Shown here one piece after another: positions 57,071 through 64,000 of a stretch of DNA of 64,000 nucleotides. Under the pieces are notes generated by a model. That model saw only the letters and a program-made list of their open reading frames with translations. It made no database searches and was not told the origin of the DNA. The stretch comes from Klebsiella indica (lineage in GTDB: Bacteria; Pseudomonadota; Gammaproteobacteria; Enterobacterales; Enterobacteriaceae): positions 237,286 through 301,285 of the forward strand of contig NZ_VCHQ01000026.1 in NCBI RefSeq assembly GCF_005860775.1. The letters run 5' to 3'. The first letter of the stretch is position 1. Each line of letters starts with the position of its first letter. A program made the position numbers and the translations under genes.

Positions 57071-57211
57071 ATGAAATCGAACCATCAGGCACGTCATCTT
57101 CTCGGTCTGAACTACAAACTTTCCCGGCAGAAAAAAGTGCTGCTGGAGGGCGATGAAGAAACTACGGTTAACCACGTCCACGCCACCGGGCGCAAACGCC
57201 GCGGTGGATAA
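57071..57211 (+). CDS. sra: Stationary-phase ribosome-associated protein Sra (S22)
   Basis: A 46-residue, highly basic protein starting [18 protein letters not shown] and ending TGRKRRGG. It aligns with E. coli Sra/RpsV (45 residues) from end to end. It binds 30S subunits in stationary phase. AAAGGAG lies 6 nt before the ATG. Position just before maeA agrees with E. coli. Confidence 0.95.
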   Translation: MKSNHQARHLLGLNYKLSRQKKVLLEGDEETTVNHVHATGRKRRGG

Positions 57212-57232
57212 ATTTTCAGCTGAATGATGATA

Positions 57233-57266
57233 AAAACACCGTCCCTTCCTGCGGATGGTGTTTTTT
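57233..57266 (+). terminator. sra terminator
   Basis: AAAACACC pairs with GGTGTTTT around an 18-nt loop, followed by TTTT. It is 22 nt after the sra stop and is a plausible intrinsic terminator. Confidence 0.75.
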
Positions 57267-57394
57267 AATACTATCGCCCGGATATTTACCCTTCTTTGAT
57301 GTCATCTGCTCTATACTCTGGCCGCTGCAATTTCCTGCCAGCCCCTCGCCTGTCGCCGCGCATGGGCTGAAGCGATCATCAAGGAGTTAGTGCG

Positions 57395-59092
57395 ATGCAA
57401 TTTACTCATAAGAAAAACCGCTCTCTTTATATCCCATATGCAGGTCCCGTTCTGCTTGAGTTTCCTCTTCTCAACAAAGGCAGCGCCTTCAGTATGGAAG
57501 AGCGTAGCAGTTTTAATCTGCTGGGCCTGCTGCCGGAAGTGGTGGAAACCATCGAAGAACAGGCTGAGCGCGCCTGGATCCAGTATCAGGGCTTTAAGAC
57601 CGAGATCGATAAACACATTTACCTGCGCAACATCCAGGATACCAACGAAACCCTGTTTTATCGCCTGGTCGGCAATCATCTCGACGAAATGATGCCGGTG
57701 ATTTACACACCCACCGTCGGTGCCGCCTGCGAACGCTTCTCTGAGATCTATCGTCGCGCCCGTGGCGTATTTATCTCCTGGCAGAACCGTAACAACCTCG
57801 ACGATATCCTGCAAAACGTGCCAAACCATAACGTCAAGGTGATCGTGATGACCGACGGCGAACGCATTCTTGGCCTCGGCGATCAGGGTATTGGCGGGAT
57901 GGGCATTCCTATCGGTAAATTGTCGCTCTATACCACCTGCGGCGGCATCAGCCCGGCCTACACGTTGCCGATTGTGCTGGATGTCGGCACCAATAATCAG
58001 CAACTGCTGGATGACCCTCTGTATATGGGCTGGCGTCATCCGCGCATCACCGACGACGAGTATTACCAGTTTGTTGATGACGTTATCCAGGCGATTAAGG
58101 CTCGCTGGCCGGACGTTCTGCTGCAGTTCGAAGACTTCGCGCAAAAAAACGCCATGCCGCTGCTTAACCGCTATCGCCATGAAATTTGCTCATTTAACGA
58201 TGATATTCAGGGCACCGCTTCAGTAACCGTCGGTACGCTGATTGCCGCCAGCCGCGGCGCGGGCAGCCAGCTAAGCGAGCAGAAAATTGTCTTCCTCGGC
58301 GCCGGTTCCGCGGGCTGCGGGATCGCCGAGCAAATCATCGCCCAGATCCAGCGTGAAGGTTTAAGCGAAGAAGAGGCCCGCAAACGCGTGTTTATGGTTG
58401 ACCGCTTTGGTCTGCTGACCGATGCGATGCCGAACCTGCTGTCGTTCCAGAGCAAACTGGTGCAAAAACGGGAACATCTGCAAGACTGGGACACCACCAA
58501 TGATGTCCTGTCGTTACTCGATGTCGTGCGTAATGTGAAACCGAATATTCTCATCGGCGTTTCCGGTCAGCCGGGCCTGTTTACCGAAGAGATTATCCGC
58601 GAAATGCATAAACACTGCCCGCGTCCGATTGTGATGCCCCTGTCCAACCCGACCTCCCGCGTGGAAGCGACGCCGCAGAATATTCTCAGTTGGACCGACG
58701 GCGAAGCGCTGGTCGCCACTGGCAGCCCGTTCGCGCCGGTCACGCTTAAAGGCAAACAGTATCGCATTGCTCAGTGCAATAACTCCTATATCTTCCCGGG
58801 GATTGGGCTCGGCGTTATCGCCTCCGGCGCATCCCGCGTGACCGACGAGATGCTGATGGTCGCCAGCGAAACCCTGGCAAAACATTCGCCGCTGGTTAAT
58901 AACGGTGAAGGGCCGGTCCTGCCTGAGCTCAAGGATATACAGACCGTTTCCCGCGCTATTGCGTTTGCTGTCGGCAAAGTTGCGCAGGAACAAGGCGTGG
59001 CGGTGAAAACCTCCGCCGAAGCGCTGTTGCAGGCAATTGCGGATAACTTCTGGCAGCCGGAGTATCGAAACTACCGCCGGACATCAATTTAA
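57395..59092 (+). CDS. maeA: NAD-dependent malic enzyme
   Basis: A 565-residue malic enzyme matching E. coli MaeA (SfcA). Signatures are [40 protein letters not shown] in the catalytic core, [18 protein letters not shown] (metal-binding Asp) and [13 protein letters not shown] (NAD-binding). It converts malate to pyruvate and CO2 with NAD. AAGGAG precedes the ATG. A stand-alone cytoplasmic metabolic gene. Confidence 0.97.
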   Translation: MQFTHKKNRSLYIPYAGPVLLEFPLLNKGSAFSMEERSSFNLLGLLPEVVETIEEQAERAWIQYQGFKTEIDKHIYLRNIQDTNETLFYRLVGNHLDEMMPVIYTPTVGAACERFSEIYRRARGVFISWQNRNNLDDILQNVPNHNVKVIVMTDGERILGLGDQGIGGMGIPIGKLSLYTTCGGISPAYTLPIVLDVGTNNQQLLDDPLYMGWRHPRITDDEYYQFVDDVIQAIKARWPDVLLQFEDFAQKNAMPLLNRYRHEICSFNDDIQGTASVTVGTLIAASRGAGSQLSEQKIVFLGAGSAGCGIAEQIIAQIQREGLSEEEARKRVFMVDRFGLLTDAMPNLLSFQSKLVQKREHLQDWDTTNDVLSLLDVVRNVKPNILIGVSGQPGLFTEEIIREMHKHCPRPIVMPLSNPTSRVEATPQNILSWTDGEALVATGSPFAPVTLKGKQYRIAQCNNSYIFPGIGLGVIASGASRVTDEMLMVASETLAKHSPLVNNGEGPVLPELKDIQTVSRAIAFAVGKVAQEQGVAVKTSAEALLQAIADNFWQPEYRNYRRTSI

Positions 59093-59103
59093 GCGGCAGC
59101 ACG

Positions 59104-59139
59104 GCCGGGCCTGAGGTTCAGGTCCGGCTTGTTACTTTT
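59104..59139 (+). terminator. maeA intrinsic terminator
   Basis: An 11-bp stem, GCCGGGCCTGA / TCAGGTCCGGC (one G-T pair), with a 3-nt loop is followed by TTGTTACTTTT. It is 11 nt past the maeA stop. Confidence 0.88.
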
Positions 59140-59237
59140 CCTCAGTTGTCTCCGTTTCGTTCAGCGCTAGCCAAAACGCCTTTTGCCCTCTACACTGCAG
59201 ACACCCATCAACCAACTGAATAGAAAAGGAGGATCCC

Positions 59238-59321
59238 ATGCCGTACTGTGAAATGTTTAATTTTTCACATACATTTGGCGATCGCACCTGCTCAAGCGTT
59301 ATCGGTATCGTGCTGCGATAA
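59238..59321 (+). CDS. Probable 27-residue leader peptide before the ABC-F gene
   Basis: A 27-codon frame, starting MPYCEMFNFSHTFGDRT and ending IGIVLR. It has a very strong ribosome-binding site (AAAGGAGG, 5 nt before the ATG), better than that of the downstream gene. It ends 115 nt before the ABC-F start and overlaps one side of the inverted repeats in the leader. I do not recognise the peptide. ABC-F resistance genes in other bacteria are often controlled by ribosome stalling on such leaders. Confidence 0.55.
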   Translation: MPYCEMFNFSHTFGDRTCSSVIGIVLR

Positions 59322-59436
59322 CTTCGGCTTGAGCGAAGAAACCAACGTCTGAATCCCTTCCCTCTGGCTTACCGGGTTATCGTCAGCGATGTTTGACGAG
59401 GCGTTTTTACGCCTGTAACTCTTGAGTAAGTTCACA
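59290..59436 (+). promoter_or_regulatory. Attenuator-like alternative hairpins before the ABC-F gene
   Basis: GCTCAAGC (59290-59297, inside the leader peptide) can pair with GCTTGAGC (59327-59334). A competing hairpin, CTTCG / CGAAG (59322-59338), uses part of the same right-hand segment. Further on are AGGCG / CGCCT (59399-59414) and CTTGAG at 59421-59426, close to the ABC-F start, which can also pair with CTCAAG. Such mutually exclusive stems suit translation-coupled attenuation. Confidence 0.45.
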
Positions 59437-61149
59437 ATGAGCACATTACTAACTGCGCAATCTCTCCATGCTGATACGGCGTTTGGCCCGCTGTTCACCG
59501 ATCTCTCTTTTACCCTGAAAAAAGGCGACCGCATTGGCCTTATCGGCTATAACGGCTGCGGCAAAAGTACGCTATTACAGGTGCTGGACGGCACTATCGT
59601 TCCCACTTCCGGCTGCGTGTCGCTGGCAAACCACTGCCTGATGGCGCGGGTTGAGCAGCATCTGCCGGATACGCTGTTAGCGCAGCCTCTGCTTCAGGCG
59701 GTGCTGGCAAAACTTCCCGCCATTGACCGAGAGCACCAGCGCTGGCAGGCAGAGAGATTACTGGCGGAGACGGGGTTTAGGTCAGCGGAGATTGTGCAGC
59801 AAGCGTCAACCCTGAGCGGTGGTCAGCATACCCGACTGTTGCTTGCCAGAGCGCTGATCCAGCAACCGGATCTCCTGCTGCTCGATGAACCGGGAAATCA
59901 CCTCGACCTGCCGACCCTGTTGTGGCTGGAGAGCTTCCTGCAAACCTGGCAGGGGAGTTTCGTTCTGGTATCGCATGATAATACATTACTGGATGCGGTA
60001 ACTAACTGCAGTTGGATCCTGCGTGACAGAACCCTGCACGCCTTCTCCCTGCCCTGCAGCGCCGCCCGCCGGGCGCTGGAAGTACAGGACGCCAGCGACG
60101 CGCTGCGCCATAAAGCGGAGCAAAAAGAGATCGACCGTGTTACCGCCAGCGCCAAACGGCTGGCTATCTGGGGGCGGACGTATGATAACGAAGATCTCTC
60201 GCGCAAGGCCCGGCAAATGGAAAAGCAGGTACAACGCCTGAAGGAGAGCCAGACCGATCTCACCGTCGGAACGCCGTGGCGGCTGGCGCTGCACGGCGAC
60301 GTGCTGCGGGCGGACCGCTTGCTGGAGATGGAGCAGCTCGCCGTGCCACCGGCGCCGGGTCTGCCCGCCCTGTTCACCGCGGGTCTGATGCGCCTGAAAA
60401 GCGGCGATCGGGTGGCGGTTATGGGCCGTAACGGTTGCGGTAAATCCTCGCTACTGCGTTTGCTGTGGCGGCAAATGCAACAGGAGAAGGCGGATAACGG
60501 GTTGCGTCTGCACCCGCGACTGAAGGCGGGTTATTACGACCAGACCCTGCGCCAACTGGCGGATGGCGACACACTTCTCGACGCGCTGGAATCCTTTGAA
60601 CCGGCAGCGGAAACGCGCAAGCGGGCGCTGATCGCCGCCGGGTTTACCTGGTCGCGTCACGGGCAAAAAGTCGGCACCTTAAGCGGCGGCGAACGTTCGC
60701 GTCTGCTATTCGTCGGTCTGTCGCTGGCCCGCTATAGCCTGCTGCTACTGGATGAGCCAACCAACCATTTGGATATGGATGGCAAAGCGGCGCTGGCGGC
60801 CACGCTGCGTGATTACCCCGGCGGCCTGCTGCTGGTGAGTCACGATCGCGAACTGATCGACATGAGCTGCAATCGCTTCTGGTTGATTGATGAGCACGGG
60901 CTGAACGAATGGCATAGCGCCGAGGAGGTCTATGATGTTTTGCGAAACCGCAATTCTCTTCCGGCGAGGCAACCCTGGCCGGTAATCACCAGTGAGCCGG
61001 TCGTGGATCATGATGCGCTGCTGGAGCGGTTGCTGACGCTTGAGCAACTGCTGGCCGACGATCTCGCCCGCAAGCTAAAGCATCAAAAACCGCAGCGACA
61101 GGCGCAGTGGCGTGAAGAGATTGCAGCCATCAACGCGCTGTTAAGTTAA
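59437..61149 (+). CDS. ABC-F family ribosome-associated ATPase
   Basis: A 570-residue soluble protein with two ABC domains and no membrane helices. Domain 1 has GYNGCGKST, LSGGQHTRLLLAR and LLLLDEPGNHLD; domain 2 has GRNGCGKSS, LSGGERSRLLFVG and LLLLDEPTNHLD. The linker (~residues 225-290) is rich in Lys, Arg and Glu, as the P-site tRNA interaction motif of ABC-F proteins. EttA, Uup, YbiT and YheS are the usual enterobacterial members; this seems to be an additional one. It may act in translation-factor or antibiotic-protection roles. ATG 59437 is preferred over a TTG five codons upstream. Confidence 0.88.
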   Translation: MSTLLTAQSLHADTAFGPLFTDLSFTLKKGDRIGLIGYNGCGKSTLLQVLDGTIVPTSGCVSLANHCLMARVEQHLPDTLLAQPLLQAVLAKLPAIDREHQRWQAERLLAETGFRSAEIVQQASTLSGGQHTRLLLARALIQQPDLLLLDEPGNHLDLPTLLWLESFLQTWQGSFVLVSHDNTLLDAVTNCSWILRDRTLHAFSLPCSAARRALEVQDASDALRHKAEQKEIDRVTASAKRLAIWGRTYDNEDLSRKARQMEKQVQRLKESQTDLTVGTPWRLALHGDVLRADRLLEMEQLAVPPAPGLPALFTAGLMRLKSGDRVAVMGRNGCGKSSLLRLLWRQMQQEKADNGLRLHPRLKAGYYDQTLRQLADGDTLLDALESFEPAAETRKRALIAAGFTWSRHGQKVGTLSGGERSRLLFVGLSLARYSLLLLDEPTNHLDMDGKAALAATLRDYPGGLLLVSHDRELIDMSCNRFWLIDEHGLNEWHSAEEVYDVLRNRNSLPARQPWPVITSEPVVDHDALLERLLTLEQLLADDLARKLKHQKPQRQAQWREEIAAINALLS

Positions 61150-61154
61150 ATGTC

Positions 61155-61184
61155 GTTCCCGGCGGGGATATCCGCGCCGGGAAC
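61155..61184. terminator. Inverted repeat between convergent ABC-F and pyrophosphatase genes
   Basis: A perfect 10-bp stem, GTTCCCGGCG / CGCCGGGAAC, with a 10-nt loop begins 5 nt after the ABC-F stop and 34 nt after the opposing gene. No T-tract in either direction. Confidence 0.5.
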
Positions 61185-61218
61185 GCATTCGCCCCGGTCG
61201 TGGGCCTGTTTTTTTAAT

Positions 61219-61818
61219 CTATTGCGGATTTTTCTCTTTCCAGGCATCCCATGCCGCTTTAATTTCCTGCTTCGCCGTGGCGGCATCGTTGAAACCGTCC
61301 AGCTCAACTTTTTTACGGCCATCCGGCAGCTGTTTATAAACGCGGAAGAAGGCCTGCAGACGCTCCTGCTCAATCTTCGGCAGATCGCTGATATTTTTGA
61401 TGTCGTCGTAGGTCGGGTCAATTTTACTTGCCGGAACGGCAATGATTTTGTCGTCCTTCTCGCCGCCGTCAATCATCTTTAGTACGCCAATGGCGCGCAG
61501 TTTGATTAGCGTCCCTGGGGCCATTGGCGCACGGGTATAAAACACCACATCCAGCGGATCGCCATCGCCAGCCAGAGATTGAGTCAGTGAACCGTAGTTA
61601 GCCGGATAGGCCACCGGCATCGACTGAAAGCGATCGGCAATCAGAAAGCCGGTTTTGGCGTCGGTTTCATATTTGATAATGCCGTCCGCCGGGATTTCAG
61701 TCACGGCGTAAAACTCTTCCGGATTGTTTTTCGGCTGCGGGAAGTCCAGTACGTTCTGTGCCTGGGCGGCTGCGGAAAGCAGAAGCCCTGCGGTAAGGAT
61801 AGTTTTTACCAGATGCAT
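61219..61818 (-). CDS. Exported family I inorganic pyrophosphatase
   Basis: A 199-residue protein with a signal peptide (TILTAGLLLSAAAQA, cleaved before QNVL). The mature part is a family I soluble pyrophosphatase: IKYETDAKTGFLIADR, YPANYGSLTQ, and the key GDGDPLDVVFY acidic site with DDKIIAVP later. It hydrolyses PPi to two phosphates. Housekeeping Ppa is cytoplasmic with no leader, so this is a periplasmic form, perhaps to recover phosphate. Stand-alone gene, AT-rich upstream. Confidence 0.85.
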   Translation of the reverse strand: MHLVKTILTAGLLLSAAAQAQNVLDFPQPKNNPEEFYAVTEIPADGIIKYETDAKTGFLIADRFQSMPVAYPANYGSLTQSLAGDGDPLDVVFYTRAPMAPGTLIKLRAIGVLKMIDGGEKDDKIIAVPASKIDPTYDDIKNISDLPKIEQERLQAFFRVYKQLPDGRKKVELDGFNDAATAKQEIKAAWDAWKEKNPQ

Positions 61819-62126
61819 TGTATTATCGCTCTATTGTTATAAGAAATTGAAAACCAAAACGATAAAGGGAACGGATGAATTAAATATGACGATAATATTT
61901 CACTAAGGTGATGGTGAAATCCGGGCACTTACCTCCGTCGCGCTTCTGTTCCGCTACGCGATGAGTCCGGTGTATAACAATCATTTTCTGCCTGCATATT
62001 TTATTCAAATTTTATGAACAATATCCGCAAATTGTTTCGATTTTAATCAGCGCATGGTCGGCATATTATTTATCACATCGGGGCAACAACGCTCCTCTAC
62101 ACACAAAATGCTTAAGGAATACGACC
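61819..62126. other. AT-rich intergenic region
   Basis: About 310 bp between the divergently oriented pyrophosphatase and DUF1471-like genes. I see no gene or clear RNA; it should contain promoters for both. Confidence 0.5.
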
Positions 62127-62336
62127 ATGAAATCCATCAAAACTTTCGTTGCAGTTGCCGCTCTCTCAATGATCTCCTTCGGTTCTTTTGCCCAAAGCAT
62201 CAGCGCCAGCGCTGCAACACTGGACCGCGCAGAAGCGAAAATTGCCGCCCAGGCAGCCAAACAAGATTCGTCCTACAAAATTACCAGCGCTCAGTTCAAT
62301 AACCGCGTGCATATGACCGCTGAACTGACTAAATAA
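62127..62336 (+). CDS. Small exported DUF1471 (YdgH/BhsA/YhcN)-like protein
   Basis: A 69-residue protein with a signal peptide (FVAVAALSMISFGSFA, cleaved before QSIS). The rest, ending SYKITSAQFNNRVHMTAELTK, resembles the C-terminal half of BhsA/YhcN proteins (YQIT...ATAELYK). It is shorter than the usual ~85 residues. Members affect stress resistance and biofilm. AAGGAA precedes the ATG. Confidence 0.72.
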   Translation: MKSIKTFVAVAALSMISFGSFAQSISASAATLDRAEAKIAAQAAKQDSSYKITSAQFNNRVHMTAELTK

Positions 62337-62406
62337 AATTAACACATCGCCGGGCCGCCAAAAGAGACAGTCGACAACGACAGCACGATGAGAGAAGGAA
62401 CAAAAC

Positions 62407-62598
62407 ATGAAAAATATCAGCGTGATGATCACCGCACTGCTTTTGGCTGCTTCGCTTTCGTCCGGTGTGGTGGCCGCAGAACATAGTTTTACTCAACCAG
62501 AAGCGGGGGCAAATATTGATACCTCGGTGCATCAAAATCATATTGATGTCAGCCATGCTTTTGATAAAGAGAGTCTGACGGCAAATAATCTTCAGTAA
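62407..62598 (+). CDS. Small exported protein of unknown function
   Basis: A 63-residue protein with a signal peptide (VMITALLLAASLSSGVVA, cleaved before AEHS). The mature ~40 residues are polar and rich in His, Asp, Asn and Ser (HQNHIDVSHAFDKESL), with no cysteines. I do not recognise the family. GAAGGAA precedes the ATG. It lies 70 nt after the DUF1471-like gene and may share its transcript. Confidence 0.6.
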   Translation: MKNISVMITALLLAASLSSGVVAAEHSFTQPEAGANIDTSVHQNHIDVSHAFDKESLTANNLQ

Positions 62599-62738
62599 GA
62601 CAGTACATGGCGCGAGCGGAAATATCCGTTGGCGCCTGTTTTTCCTGCCCTTTCCCCACCCATTATCCGCCGGTGATTCCCTTATTCAAAATTCGCAAAA
62701 AGCAGTCGTTCAAGGCTATAAAAGAAAAGAACGTCACG

Positions 62739-62891
62739 TTACTCTATAAACCCGCATTCTTTAATCAAAGTTCGTATCAGCTCAGCCGCAGGAAGCTCGC
62801 GAATAAGATTAACTCCCTGTCCTGCCCAGTGAGCGCCATACTGGTAATCCCCCTGAATGCTTGCCGCGCTGGCCTGCGTCGCCTCCGGTGG
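62739..62891 (-). pseudogene. Nitronate monooxygenase, C-terminal fragment only
   Basis: On the minus strand a 50-codon stretch reads GDYQYGAHWAGQGVNLIREL followed by PAAELIRTLI, the usual C-terminus of nitronate monooxygenases (2-nitropropane dioxygenase family), ending at TAA 62739. Upstream the frame meets a stop at 62892 and homology ends. The FMN-binding core is missing. Only the tail survives, next to a LysR tail in the opposite direction. Confidence 0.65.
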
Positions 62892-63147
62892 CTACGCCTG
62901 CCTGCTGCCTCAAAGCGTACTCGACACTCTGTATCTGCCTCCGGGAAACCAGGTGCAGCCGGTTGGACAGGCGATCACGCAACTTATCTGGCGTAAAGAC
63001 TATTCCTCTCCGGCTCTGAATCAAATGCGCCAGCTCCTTGAATCAGCGTCCGATCTTGATGCGCTACCGGGTGCCAGAACCAGCAGCATGATCGACACCA
63101 CGATTAACGCGGGATTGAACGATACCAGATGCTTAGCTGAACAGTGA
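62857..63147 (+). pseudogene. LysR-family regulator, C-terminal fragment only
   Basis: The + strand frame carries VASGGYACLLPQSVLDTLYL and ITQLIWRKDYSSPALNQMRQ, the typical end of a LysR effector domain (LLP then IWR..SPAL). The DNA-binding N-terminus is absent, and the frame closes just upstream at 62854. It ends at TGA 63147. This was probably the divergent partner of the nitronate monooxygenase gene before an internal deletion. Confidence 0.62.
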
Positions 63148-63196
63148 ATATGACGCGGGGTACTGCTGAGTCCTGGACATTCATGTCCGGGATATT

Positions 63197-63590
63197 TTAT
63201 CGGTGGCTGAAAGCCAGTCTGGCGGCAAACAGCATAAAGAGACCGCCGGTCGCGCGATCCATCCATTGAACGAAGGTCGGTGTTTTCAATAACCGAGCGG
63301 CATAGCGACTGACCAGAATGAGCGTTAACGACCAGAGCGTACCGATCAAAACATGAATGGCGACCAGCAGAAATGTCCAGACCATTGGAGAATGGCCTGC
63401 CGGGATAAACTGCAGCAGGAAAGAGACATAAAAGATGCCCATCTTCGGATTCAGCACATTTCCCAGCATCCCTTTTAAAAACCCGTTGCCGGCAGGCGCC
63501 GCCGCTATTTTCTGACGATTAAAATGACGACGGGGTCTGTAATGCTTGTCAGTTAAGGGCTGTCAGTTGCGTTTATGGCTGGCTGAGCGG
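63197..63590 (-). pseudogene. LysE/RhtB-family amino-acid exporter, 5'-truncated
   Basis: The C-terminal ~110 residues remain: GNGFLKGMLGNVLNPKMGIF, a middle helix, and two further helices ending FMLFAARLAFSHR. This is the second half of a LysE/RhtB exporter (normally ~205 residues). In-frame sequence upstream of the ATG at 63469 stays LysE-like to about 63540 and meets a stop near 63587. The first three helices are gone, so export function should be lost. Confidence 0.72.
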
Positions 63591-64000
63591 TTCTGTCAAT
63601 CGGTGGTTTAAACGAAAATCTGATTCGGTTGATTCACTAACTGAGCTGATACGGGCTGAAATATAAAGGATATAACTTTTTTTATGACTTTCAGCCTCTG
63701 AAAAGCCCCTGACGAATAACGGACTCACCGCATGGGGGTTGGGCGCATCAAGGAAACCTGGCGGGAACGCAGGCGCGCATCCAGGACTGGCCGCCAGGAC
63801 GGCGGCCAGAGGGCGGGTCGAGACAGGGACGTCGAGTCCCGCCCGGTCCGCCAGATGAAGCCGGAGTGGAGCGGACCGCGCAGCGGCAGGTTTTCAGCGC
63901 CATGCCGGGGGTGCAGGGGGACGGGCGAAACGTCCCCCTGCCCGTTCACACGCTGTGGATATAACGAATATCCGCGAATTTATAGTGAACGGAACAGACC
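63591..64000. other. Palindrome-rich GC block, possible edge of a mobile element
   Basis: After an AT-richer stretch to 63700, the DNA becomes very GC-rich with stacked dyads. These are GGCCGCC / GGCGGCC (63789-63807), GGGCGGG / CCCGCCC with TCGA extensions (63811-63844), CGGTCCGC / GCGGACCG (63844-63878) and GCAGGGGGACG / CGTCCCCCTGC with a 7-nt loop (63913-63941). No gene is convincing. It could be a transfer or replication region, or the terminus of an integrated element. The window ends before its nature is clear. Confidence 0.45.

Noticed and set aside
57311..58180. 289-codon frame antisense to maeA and its leader
   Set aside because: No recognisable domain; maeA is intact on the other strand.
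62607..62996. 129-codon frame across the deletion scar
   Set aside because: It crosses both gene remnants in a different frame and becomes Arg-rich shadow sequence.

Overview
The window reads as chromosomal DNA of an enterobacterium from the Enterobacter/Klebsiella/Citrobacter/Salmonella part of Enterobacteriaceae. Evidence is near-identity recalled for mgtCBRU, osmC, sra, maeA and tenA-type genes, REP and ERIC repeats of the enterobacterial type, short intergenic gaps and generally GC-rich coding DNA. Genus cannot be fixed from sequence alone. I saw no rRNA, tRNA or CRISPR.

Left end (1-2.4 kb): the 3' part of a ScsB/DsbD-like membrane thiol reductase is followed by an ECF sigma factor and its DUF1109/NrsF-type membrane anti-sigma factor. 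Region 2.5-16.3 kb is the most striking part. It holds a complete gene set matching bacterial ceramide synthesis as worked out in Caulobacter: an N-acyltransferase (bCerS-like), acyl-AMP ligase, NAD-dependent reductase/epimerase (CerR-like), dedicated ACP and serine palmitoyltransferase. Next to it lie three paralogous thymidylate-kinase-fold P-loop kinases, a polysaccharide-type flippase, a divergent CHAD-like protein, a YtfJ paralogue and a private LptF/LptG pair. Together they suggest a synthesis, head-group modification and outer-membrane export system for a sphingolipid.

Region 16.5-20.6 kb is a small catabolic island (VOC protein, LacI regulator, TIM-barrel isomerase, Gfo/Idh/MocA oxidoreductase). 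Region 20.7-24 kb is a TPP-riboswitch-controlled tenA-ABC transporter operon for thiamine pyrimidine salvage. Region 24.2-27.2 kb encodes 2,4-diaminobutyrate aminotransferase and decarboxylase (1,3-diaminopropane synthesis). Then come a class I amidotransferase and a second PBP2. Region 30.3-40.1 kb is a guanidine-I-riboswitch operon: ABC transporter, carboxyguanidine deiminase pair, biotin carboxylase and allophanate hydrolase. It would usually be labelled urea metabolism, but it fits guanidine use.

Region 40.4-47.1 kb has katG (with a degenerate ERIC element upstream) convergent with a complete mgtC-mgtB-mgtR-mgtU operon that keeps the two leader peptides. Region 47.4-59.1 kb is mixed core/accessory DNA: an MFS transporter, LysR regulators, a YdeP-like molybdoenzyme, an MpaB-family oxygenase, osmC, a GNAT, a degenerate metallo-beta-lactamase-fold protein, sra and maeA. 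Region 59.2-61.2 kb is an ABC-F ATPase preceded by a likely leader peptide and attenuator. The right end (61.2-64 kb) holds an exported inorganic pyrophosphatase and two small exported proteins. It then decays: a nitronate monooxygenase/LysR deletion scar, a truncated LysE transporter, and a palindrome-rich GC block that may be the edge of a mobile element.
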